A stretch of 5,063 nt of DNA, taken from Candidatus Dormiibacterota bacterium (GTDB taxonomy: Bacteria > Chloroflexota > Dormibacteria > Dormibacterales > Dormibacteraceae). Positions 1 through 5,063 of this stretch are shown one piece after another. The notes below the pieces were generated by a model. The model worked only from the letters and a program-made list of their open reading frames with translations. It was not told the origin of the DNA and did not search any database. The position numbers and the translations under genes are program-made. How positions within the stretch are numbered: position 1 is the first letter of the stretch; every line of letters begins with the position of its first letter. Where the stretch lies: contig CATPBF010000135.1 in the NCBI GenBank assembly GCA_955652585.1, positions 1-5,063 of the forward strand, in the 5' to 3' direction.

Positions 1-62
1 ACAGGATCACGGTCAGCGTTCCAGCGGGCACGCTCACCCTCTCGGTCAAAGCGGTCAAGTAG
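1..62 (+). CDS. C-terminal end of an unidentified protein (partial, 5' end outside window)
   Basis: Reading the frame that starts at base 3 gives 19 codons (RITVSVPAGTLTLSVKAVK) and a TAG stop at 60-62. About 16 of the 19 codons end in G or C, as in the confirmed genes here, which supports real coding. The residues alternate hydrophobic and small polar, as in beta strands. That is too little to assign a family. The gene lies on the same strand as the acyl-CoA synthetase and ends just before it, so the two may be co-transcribed. The frame is fairly secure and the function is unknown. Confidence 0.55.
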   Translation, partial: RITVSVPAGTLTLSVKAVK

Positions 63-117
63 GCAGACGGCTCAAAACCTGAACACCGACGCCATTTCCG
101 ACCGCACGACGGTCGGC

Positions 118-1803
118 GTGTTTTATCGCCAGGCTCGTCGCCTCTCCGAACGCCCGCTCTTCCATCACCACGACGGCAGCAGGTGGCGCCCCAAGACGTG
201 GGCCGAGACGAGGCAGATGGTGTTGGCCGAGGCCGCAGCGCTGATTCGGGCCGGCGTGCGAGTGGGCGACCATGTCGTGCTCATCGCCGAGAACCGGCTG
301 GAGTGGCCGATCTCAGATCTCGCCATCCAGTCCGTAGGCGCCATCACGGTGCCCATTTACGCAACCACCCCGCCGGCAGTGGCGCAGGGGATCGCGGCCG
401 ATGCCGGCGCAGTGCTCGCCATCGCCGCCGATGAGAAGCTCGCCGCGAAGGTGCCCGCCACGGCCGTGATGCGCACGGTCGCACTCATGGACAACGAACT
501 ACGGCAATGGTTCGCCGCCGAGCCGACTGCGGCGGAGCTGAACGAGATCGCGCGCCGGCTCGAGGCTTTGCGACCGGACGACGTCGTGAGCGTCATCTAC
601 ACGTCCGGCACCACCGGGGAACCGAAGGGCGTCGAGCTGGCGCACCGCAGCTTCGTCGACATGGCGCGAGTTGAGCTCGAGGCTTTTCCGCTGGGCGAGG
701 CCGACGTCGCGCTCTCCTGGTTGCCGCTCTCGCACGTGTTCGAACGTACGACGCTCTTCATCTGCATGGCTATGGGCGTCCAGGTGTACATGTCGCGGGG
801 CGTCGACCGTCTGGCCGCAGATATCGGAGAAGTGCATCCCACCGTGATGACGGGCGTGCCACGCGTGTACGAGAAGATGCATGCGGCGGTGATGGAGCGA
901 GTACACGCCTCGCCAACTGTCAGGCGTTCGCTGTTCGATTGGGCGATTCGGGCTGGGAGTCGGTTCTCGCATCAGCGCCACGCAGCGCCTCAGCTGCGGC
1001 TTCAGCACCAACTGGCCGACCGGCTCGTCCTGAAGGCGTTGAGGGAGCGGCTGGTGGGCGGGCGCCTGCGGATGTTCATCAGTGGCGGGGCAGCCCTTGC
1101 GCCCGACGTCGAGGAATTCTTCTGGGCGATCGGAGTGCCGATCTATCAAGGCTGGGGCCTGACCGAGACGTGCTCGGGAGTCACGTCCAACACTCCGGGT
1201 GCCCACCGGTTCGGATCCGTAGGCAAGCCCTTTCGCGGAGTCGAGCTGAAGATCGCGGATGACGGTGAGATCCTGGTCAAGAGCCCTGGCAACATGCTCG
1301 GCTACCGCAACAAGCCGGAGGCCACAGCCGAGATCCTCAAGGACGGTTGGCTGTGCACCGGCGACATCGGCGTCATCGACGGCGATGGCTTCCTGAGCAT
1401 CACCGACCGCAAGAAGGCACTTTTCAAGACCGCCGTGGGCAAGTACGTGGCGCCGCAGCCCCTCGAGGTCGAGCTGATGCGCGACCCGCTGATCGAGCGG
1501 GCGGTCGTGGTCGGGGACGGCAGGCCGTACGTCGCGGCCCTGGTCGTGCCCGACTGGGACGCCGCTCGCAAGGCAGGCCTCGACGATGCGGCCATCAACG
1601 AGCGCGTCCAGAAGGCGGTCGACGCGGCCAACGATGGCCACGGCAGCTGGGAGCGGATTCAATACTTCGCGCTGCTACCGGAGGACTTCTCGGAGGCGAA
1701 GGGCGAGCTTTCGCTCAAGTTGGACGTCAAACGCAAGGTCGTACAGGAGCACTACCAGAAGCAGATCGAGTCCATGTACGACCGAAAGCAGAAGCCCGCG
1801 TAG
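118..1803 (+). CDS. Long-chain fatty acid--CoA ligase (AMP-binding, FadD15-like)
   Basis: This is an ANL-superfamily adenylating enzyme. It activates a fatty acid with ATP to an acyl-adenylate and transfers it to CoA, in the cytosol or at the membrane face, feeding beta-oxidation or lipid synthesis. Counting from GTG118, the signatures appear in order: the P-loop YTSGTTGEPKG (161-171), LPLSHVFER (202-210), SGGAAL (322-327), YQGWGLTET (343-351), GWLCTGD with the ATP-ribose Asp (410-416), and the hinge DRKK (430-433) followed by a KYVAPQPLE stretch. The length of 561 residues is slightly short for the FadD15 type (about 600). GTG118 is the first ATG/GTG/TTG codon in the frame, but it has no Shine-Dalgarno and sits almost inside the conserved N-terminal segment. 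The frame stays open upstream through ATT94 and CTG79, so the real protein may be 8-13 residues longer. The usual C-terminal catalytic Lys position appears to be Asp536, with Lys534 and Lys538 nearby. The family call is secure; the chain-length specificity is not. Confidence 0.93.
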   Translation: MFYRQARRLSERPLFHHHDGSRWRPKTWAETRQMVLAEAAALIRAGVRVGDHVVLIAENRLEWPISDLAIQSVGAITVPIYATTPPAVAQGIAADAGAVLAIAADEKLAAKVPATAVMRTVALMDNELRQWFAAEPTAAELNEIARRLEALRPDDVVSVIYTSGTTGEPKGVELAHRSFVDMARVELEAFPLGEADVALSWLPLSHVFERTTLFICMAMGVQVYMSRGVDRLAADIGEVHPTVMTGVPRVYEKMHAAVMERVHASPTVRRSLFDWAIRAGSRFSHQRHAAPQLRLQHQLADRLVLKALRERLVGGRLRMFISGGAALAPDVEEFFWAIGVPIYQGWGLTETCSGVTSNTPGAHRFGSVGKPFRGVELKIADDGEILVKSPGNMLGYRNKPEATAEILKDGWLCTGDIGVIDGDGFLSITDRKKALFKTAVGKYVAPQPLEVELMRDPLIERAVVVGDGRPYVAALVVPDWDAARKAGLDDAAINERVQKAVDAANDGHGSWERIQYFALLPEDFSEAKGELSLKLDVKRKVVQEHYQKQIESMYDRKQKPA

Positions 1804-1806
1804 ATT
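1801..1806 (+). promoter_or_regulatory. Possible -10 box (TAGATT) for leaderless start at 1814
   Basis: TAGATT fits TANNNT and ends 7 nt before ATG1814, the spacing expected if transcription begins at the start codon. It includes the stop codon of the ligase gene. No convincing -35 element is visible, and the box could be chance. Confidence 0.25.
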
Positions 1807-1813
1807 AGTCGGC

Positions 1814-2182
1814 ATGGCCGGCCCGGCTGACATGTCCGAACTGCACGCGGCGCTCGATCGACTACGCCCGCAGCTGTGCCACTGCGGGCTCAAGGGCGAG
1901 TGCCTGGGCTGCAAGGGCATCGAGATGGTCCGGATCCAGGCCGAGGCGGTCGTTGCCGCCGCGAGCCAGCCCATCCTCATCCAGGTCGCGCAAGAGGCGT
2001 CGATGAAGGACATGACGACGCGCTTCCAGGCCATGTCGGATCGTCTTCTGTCCGACCCCGACATCCGCCGCTCGGCCGAAGAGATGCAGCAGCGGCTGAT
2101 GTCAGACCCCGAGACCCGGTCGCTCCTCGAAGAGCTCATGCGCCGGCTCGGCGCCCCACCCGAGGAAGGTTCGGACACCTAG
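1814..2182 (+). CDS. Small protein with a CxC-x5-CxxC cysteine cluster and SDP-repeat helical tail, unknown function
   Basis: The product is a 122-residue soluble protein with no signal peptide or membrane segment. Residues 22-33 read CHCGLKGECLGC, four cysteines arranged C-x-C-x5-C-x2-C. This spacing is plausible for a zinc knuckle or another bound metal. The rest looks helical. Residues 77-85 (RLLSDPDIR) and 94-102 (RLMSDPETR) form an imperfect repeat 17 residues apart, resembling the DP motifs of STI1/Hop-type helical repeats, and the tail is acidic. The ATG at 1814 is 10 bp after the ligase stop. ATG1832 (start MSELHAAL) is an alternative, and neither has a clear Shine-Dalgarno. A TAGATT box ends 7 nt before ATG1814. 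The gene lies between the ligase and the nucleosidase-like gene on the same strand, so co-transcription is likely. I do not recognise a named family. A metal-binding or partner-binding adaptor is a guess. Confidence 0.8.
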   Translation: MAGPADMSELHAALDRLRPQLCHCGLKGECLGCKGIEMVRIQAEAVVAAASQPILIQVAQEASMKDMTTRFQAMSDRLLSDPDIRRSAEEMQQRLMSDPETRSLLEELMRRLGAPPEEGSDT

Positions 2183-2192
2183 GCCAGGACTC

Positions 2193-2198
2193 TAGACT
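2193..2198 (+). promoter_or_regulatory. Possible -10 box (TAGACT) for leaderless start at 2208
   Basis: TAGACT fits TANNNT in the 25 bp gap before the 563-residue gene and ends 9 nt before its ATG. A weak -35 candidate (TTCGGA, 2170-2175) lies 17 nt upstream. No usable Shine-Dalgarno is present: GGAG at 2203-2206 is only 1 nt from the ATG. A leaderless or near-leaderless mRNA would explain the start. Confidence 0.35.
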
Positions 2199-2207
2199 CA
2201 CCGGAGC

Positions 2208-3899
2208 ATGGAGTCGCCCACACGGACTGGATGGACTGGGAAACAGGCGGTCGAGCTCTACGTCCGCACCTACACGACGATGCTGCAGAGCTCGGGCGAC
2301 ATCAAGATCGACTCGCTCGCCCACGCCCACCTCGCCATGGGCTCTGTGCTGCACCCGCTCGCGGCCGAGCCGCAGGTCGACATGGGCGCTTTCCTCTATG
2401 CGGTCCGGCGCCTGCCGGGCGCGATCGTGCGGTGCCGGCGCGTGGTCATGGGCCAGAGCCCCCAGGGTTTCCGAGCTGTGCTCGGCGCCGACATCCTCAG
2501 CTGGCAGGCTGTCAAGGCGCCGGCCCGCCGCCGCCGTTGGTACCAGCACGGCGACACGCTCGCCGTCCTGATCGCGTCCCCATCCGACATCGATGACCTG
2601 GTCCCGACCCTGGTCGCCTTCCAGATCGAATGGAACAAGATGCACCGCGCGCTGCAAGACGTCCCCCTCGACGACGAGGATGCACGATTGGCGGCGGGCG
2701 CGGGCGAGGAGGACTGGGGGCGGCTTCGGCTGACGTGGGGCGATGAATTCGACGCGATCCTGGCCAGGATCAAGCGGGAGGAATGCCGGATCGTTCTGCG
2801 TTTGATCGGCGGCAGCCATCTCGGCTACGCACGCAACGCGAGCCGTTGGTGGCAGCCCATCTCGGCAGCGATGGACGAGATGGGCATGCGCGAGTCTCCG
2901 ATCTACTTCGTATCGTCGAACACGCACAGCCTCGTCAACGTCCTCACCGGGGTCGCGAGTCATTTCGAGAAAGACATCCTCGACTTCGTCCGCACCAACG
3001 ATCCGGAGCTCGATGAGGAACGGCGCAAGCTCGAGGCCGGCCACAGCCGCGCCTCGCGCTTCAACTGGCTTTACTTCGGGGCTCGCCAGCTCTTCGACCA
3101 GCATCCCGACCGTACGCGACTGCGTGCCCGGCGCGCGGAGATGGAGACGGCGAACGGGATCCGGCACATACCCGCCAGAGGGACCGGCGTCGACTCCGCA
3201 GCCCAGGTGTTCAAGATCTCGCAGCTCGACCCGGCGGCGATCGACCCTCGGGTCGGGCCGGTCGACGAGAAGCGACTGCGGGCGTCCGGCGCGTGCATCG
3301 TCAACGTCGACTATCCCCTCGGCCTCGCCGCGTACCACATCCTCCGGCAGGTCGCGGAGCACAGCGCCTGGGTCGCGGGGGTCTACGTCCTGGGCAAGGC
3401 GGCCACCCTCAACGCGGAGGTGGGCGACGTGATGATCCCGAACGCCGTGTACAACGAGCACTCCGGCAACACCTACTGGCTCGACAACTGCATCGCCGCG
3501 GCCGACGTCCAGCCCAACCTCGTGTACGGGTCGGCGCTGGACAACCAGCGTGCGGTCGCGGTACGCGGAACCTTCCTACAGAACCGCGAATACCTCGACA
3601 TGTACTACCAGGGCCGCTACACCGTCGTGGAGATGGAGGCAGGTCCCTACCTGGATGCCTGTTACGAGATCACCCAGCCGGACCGTTATCCGCTGGGCGA
3701 AAGCGTGAACATGGCGAAGCTTGGCTTTGACCTGGGCATCGTCTTCTACGCTTCCGACACGCCCTACACGCAGGCCCGCACGCTGGGCGCTCGGGGCCTC
3801 AGCTACCGGGGCATGGACTCGACGTACGCGGCCGCTATCGCCCTCGCGAGGAGGATCCTGCAGCAGGAGGAGGCACTCCCGGCGCAGTCGACGAGCTGA
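2208..3899 (+). CDS. Conserved protein of unknown function with C-terminal nucleoside phosphorylase/nucleosidase-like domain
   Basis: The product has 563 residues and no signal peptide or obvious membrane helix. The N-terminal two-thirds does not match a family I can name with certainty (DUF6909 is a low-confidence recollection). It holds distinctive segments that look conserved: SPSDIDD (124-130), WNKMH (142-146), GGSHLGYARNASRWW (201-215) and VSSNTHSLVN (235-244), then a charged helical stretch (about 245-330). From about residue 355 the order of motifs resembles PNP/UDP-phosphorylase and MTA/SAH nucleosidase enzymes: a first strand VNVDYPLGLAAY (365-376), GKAATLN then VGDVMIP (396-411), VVEMEAG (473-479) and ASDTP (515-519). 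The VEME glutamates and the SD aspartate correspond to ribose- and base-contacting residues of that fold. The phosphate-binding Arg expected after the first strand is not evident, so hydrolysis or a non-catalytic role is possible. ATG2208 follows the previous gene by 25 bp. GGAG lies only 1 nt upstream, too close for normal use, and a TAGACT box fits leaderless expression. The 3' end overlaps the convergent metal transporter gene. Cleavage of a nucleoside-type ligand is inferred, and the substrate is unknown. Confidence 0.85.
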   Translation: MESPTRTGWTGKQAVELYVRTYTTMLQSSGDIKIDSLAHAHLAMGSVLHPLAAEPQVDMGAFLYAVRRLPGAIVRCRRVVMGQSPQGFRAVLGADILSWQAVKAPARRRRWYQHGDTLAVLIASPSDIDDLVPTLVAFQIEWNKMHRALQDVPLDDEDARLAAGAGEEDWGRLRLTWGDEFDAILARIKREECRIVLRLIGGSHLGYARNASRWWQPISAAMDEMGMRESPIYFVSSNTHSLVNVLTGVASHFEKDILDFVRTNDPELDEERRKLEAGHSRASRFNWLYFGARQLFDQHPDRTRLRARRAEMETANGIRHIPARGTGVDSAAQVFKISQLDPAAIDPRVGPVDEKRLRASGACIVNVDYPLGLAAYHILRQVAEHSAWVAGVYVLGKAATLNAEVGDVMIPNAVYNEHSGNTYWLDNCIAAADVQPNLVYGSALDNQRAVAVRGTFLQNREYLDMYYQGRYTVVEMEAGPYLDACYEITQPDRYPLGESVNMAKLGFDLGIVFYASDTPYTQARTLGARGLSYRGMDSTYAAAIALARRILQQEEALPAQSTS

Positions 3900-4812
3900 C
3901 GAGCATGACGTGCTCGTGCGGGTGGTTGTGCTCGCCGGCTCCGTGGTGGATCTCGCCGCATGGGTGGCAGCTCTCGACCTGGATCGTCGTGTGTCCGATC
4001 GCGAAGCGACCGCACAGCCTGCCCTCGAGGTCGCGCACCACGTGCTCGGCGTCGCCGAGGGGGCAGTCTTCCAGGACCACGTGGACGCTGAGGGCCATCT
4101 CTTCAGATGACAGCGCCCAGACGTGGAGGTCGTGGGCGCTGATCACGCGCTCTGTTTTGGTGATCTCACCAGTCACATCGGCGAGGTTGATCTCAGTCGG
4201 GGTGCCCTCGAGGAGCAGGTTGACGGTCTCGCGCACGATCCGCCAGGCGCCATACGCGATGAGAACGGCGATGCCCAGTGAGAGGATCGGGTCGATGTAA
4301 AGCCAGCCGGTCAGCAGGATGACCGCTCCGGCTACGACCACTCCAACCGACGCGCCGATGTCACCGGTGACATGAAGCAGAGTGGCGCGTAGGTTCAGGC
4401 TCTTGCCATGGCCGCGCAGGCCGAAAGCGACGTAGGCATTGACGGCGATCGCGACCAGCGCGGAGACGATCACGACCACGCCCTGCACCGGCTCCGGATG
4501 GGTGAGCCTGCGCGCCGCCTCGATGGCGATGGCGAGCACGATCACGATCAACAGCACCGAGTTCACGAGCGCCGCGAGGATGCTGACCCGCTGATAGCCG
4601 TAGCTGCGCCGGCGGTCGGCCGGCCGCTTGGCCTGCGCGACTGCGAACCAGGCAAGGCCGAGCGCGAACACGTCTGTGAGTACGTGGCCGGCGTCGGAGA
4701 GGAGCGCCAGCGAGTGAGACACCAGGCCGCCGGCGAGCTCAACCGCGAGGACGACGCACGTGAGGGCCAGCGCCCTCTTCAGCGTCGCCCCTTGATCGAT
4801 CACACGCTCCAT
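3835..4812 (-). CDS. Cation diffusion facilitator metal exporter (CzcD-like, probably Zn/Co/Cd)
   Basis: This is an inner-membrane proton antiporter of the CDF family that exports divalent metals from the cytoplasm. The 325 residues show six hydrophobic segments (roughly 14-30, 45-60, 78-97, 111-131, 148-168, 171-190). The transport-site pairs are both HxxxD: His43/Asp47 in SDAGHVLTD of TM2 and His147/Asp151 in LHVTGD of TM5. This set is typical of Zn-type rather than Mn-type members. The cytosolic domain carries HDLHVWALSS (227-236), VHVVLE (243-248) and HTTIQVE (274-280). It ends in CHPC (282-285) plus a His cluster (His289, 290, 295, 297, 299, 301) that could sense or bind metal. Residues 306-325 are a Ser/Pro/Gly low-complexity tail encoded opposite the end of the neighbouring gene, probably a run-on to the TAG at 3837-3835. 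ATG4812 has AGGA 7 nt upstream, which supports this start. The gene begins 29 bp after the Ppx/GppA stop on the same strand, so an operon is likely. Confidence 0.95.
   Translation of the reverse strand: MERVIDQGATLKRALALTCVVLAVELAGGLVSHSLALLSDAGHVLTDVFALGLAWFAVAQAKRPADRRRSYGYQRVSILAALVNSVLLIVIVLAIAIEAARRLTHPEPVQGVVVIVSALVAIAVNAYVAFGLRGHGKSLNLRATLLHVTGDIGASVGVVVAGAVILLTGWLYIDPILSLGIAVLIAYGAWRIVRETVNLLLEGTPTEINLADVTGEITKTERVISAHDLHVWALSSEEMALSVHVVLEDCPLGDAEHVVRDLEGRLCGRFAIGHTTIQVESCHPCGEIHHGAGEHNHPHEHVMLVSSSTAPGVPPPAAGSSSRGR
3899..3917. terminator. Short hairpin at the convergent gene junction (possible weak terminator)
   Basis: ACGAGCA (3899-3905) and TGCTCGT (3911-3917) are perfect inverted repeats around a 5 nt loop. 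The stem starts on the last base of the plus-strand stop codon TGA (3897-3899). No T-run follows on either strand, so it lacks the full intrinsic terminator signature. The region also codes for the exporter's His-rich tail, so the symmetry could be coincidental. Confidence 0.3.
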
Positions 4813-4818
4813 GAACTC

Positions 4819-4824
4819 ATCCTA
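4819..4824 (-). promoter_or_regulatory. TAGGAT box and overlapping AGGA Shine-Dalgarno before the metal exporter
   Basis: On the minus strand TAGGAT fits TANNNT and ends 6 nt before ATG4812. The same bases contain AGGA with a 7 nt spacer to the ATG, a normal Shine-Dalgarno position. A TTGATC (4845-4840) could be a -35, but the 15 nt spacing is short. The ribosome-site reading is the simpler one, since the gene follows Ppx/GppA in the same direction. Confidence 0.4.
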
Positions 4825-4841
4825 CCCAGTGGCCTAACGGA

Positions 4842-5063
4842 TCAAAGCCACCATTCTTCGCCGCGCTCCAAGTAAGCGAGAAGCATCCCGTGGCGGAGGC
4901 CTTGGTTGCTGATGTGAAGCAGCGCCAGGCCATACCAGTCGAGGAACAGGAGCAGCGCCTCCACCCCGGCACGCATCGCCTTCACGCGGTTGGGCGGCAG
5001 GCCCACCTTCACCGCCACCTTCGCGGCCCGACCGCCGTCGAGGCGGCTTTCGCAGGCGAGCAG
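4842..5063 (-). CDS. Ppx/GppA phosphatase family protein, C-terminal 73 residues (partial)
   Basis: The minus-strand frame is open from the window edge to a TGA at 4844-4842 and gives 73 residues. The stretch LPPNRVKAMRAGVEALLLF (22-40) followed by LLHISNQGLRHGML (48-61) matches the end of the second actin-like domain of exopolyphosphatase/guanosine pentaphosphatase proteins: proline-Arg entry, aGxxiL helix, then xxSxxGLRxG. Such enzymes hydrolyse terminal phosphate from polyphosphate or pppGpp in the cytosol. The catalytic N-terminal domain is outside the window, so Ppx and GppA activity cannot be separated. The usual Glu in GLREG is His here (GLRHG), a change I believe occurs in other members. 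It ends in EEWWL. The metal exporter gene follows 29 bp downstream on the same strand, consistent with co-transcription. Confidence 0.85.
   Translation of the reverse strand: MLACESRLDGGRAAKVAVKVGLPPNRVKAMRAGVEALLLFLDWYGLALLHISNQGLRHGMLLAYLERGEEWWL

Noticed and set aside
499..1662. 387-codon open frame on the minus strand
   Set aside because: It is antisense to the acyl-CoA ligase, whose motifs are unmistakable. The translation has no family motif.
1586..1813. Upstream extension of the small Cys-cluster gene
   Set aside because: The frame is open further upstream, but this part overlaps the ligase and translates to Ser/Arg/Thr-rich shadow sequence. Coding character begins at ATG1814.
2203..2206. 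GGAG as a Shine-Dalgarno for the 563-residue gene
   Set aside because: It is only 1 nt from the ATG, too close for normal ribosome binding.
2136..3461. 441-codon open frame on the minus strand
   Set aside because: It lies opposite the well-supported 563-residue gene, has Arg/Asp/Val-rich composition without recognisable motifs, and is the usual antisense shadow of GC-rich coding DNA.
4408..4875. 155-codon plus-strand open frame over the exporter start
   Set aside because: It runs antisense to the exporter and the end of the Ppx/GppA gene and has a charged, low-information translation.
1..5063. Search for mobile elements, CRISPR arrays, tRNA genes or a defence island
   Set aside because: I saw no terminal inverted repeats, transposase motifs, spaced direct repeats or tRNA-like cloverleaf. 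A PNP-like domain alone does not justify calling a defence system.

Overview
The window is compact, GC-rich bacterial chromosome (third codon positions are nearly all G or C) with almost no intergenic space. Very high GC, a FadD15-like acyl-CoA ligase and start codons preceded by TANNNT boxes rather than clear Shine-Dalgarno sites would suit an actinobacterium or a GC-rich Chloroflexota-like lineage. This is an inference from style and is not proven by any marker gene. There are no signs of mobile elements, tRNA or rRNA genes, CRISPR arrays or prophage.

Layout: (1) bases 1-62 hold the last 19 codons and stop of an unidentified plus-strand gene. (2) A plus-strand run of three closely spaced genes follows: a long-chain acyl-CoA synthetase (118-1803, true start possibly upstream), a 122-residue protein with a four-cysteine cluster and a helical tail with two SDP repeats (1814-2182), and a 563-residue conserved protein of unknown function whose C-terminal third resembles the nucleoside phosphorylase/nucleosidase fold (2208-3899). 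(3) On the minus strand, converging on that run, are a cation diffusion facilitator metal exporter (4812-3835) and, upstream of it, the C-terminal 73 residues of a Ppx/GppA phosphatase (5063-4842, cut by the window edge). The two convergent units overlap by 65 bp at their 3' ends.

The plus-strand cluster could be one transcription unit, although each of its two downstream genes also carries its own possible leaderless promoter box. The minus-strand pair suggests polyphosphate turnover next to metal efflux. Most of the window is ordinary housekeeping or accessory metabolism. The least explained parts are the 563-residue protein and the small cysteine-cluster protein before it. No evident defence or other multi-gene system could be recognised.
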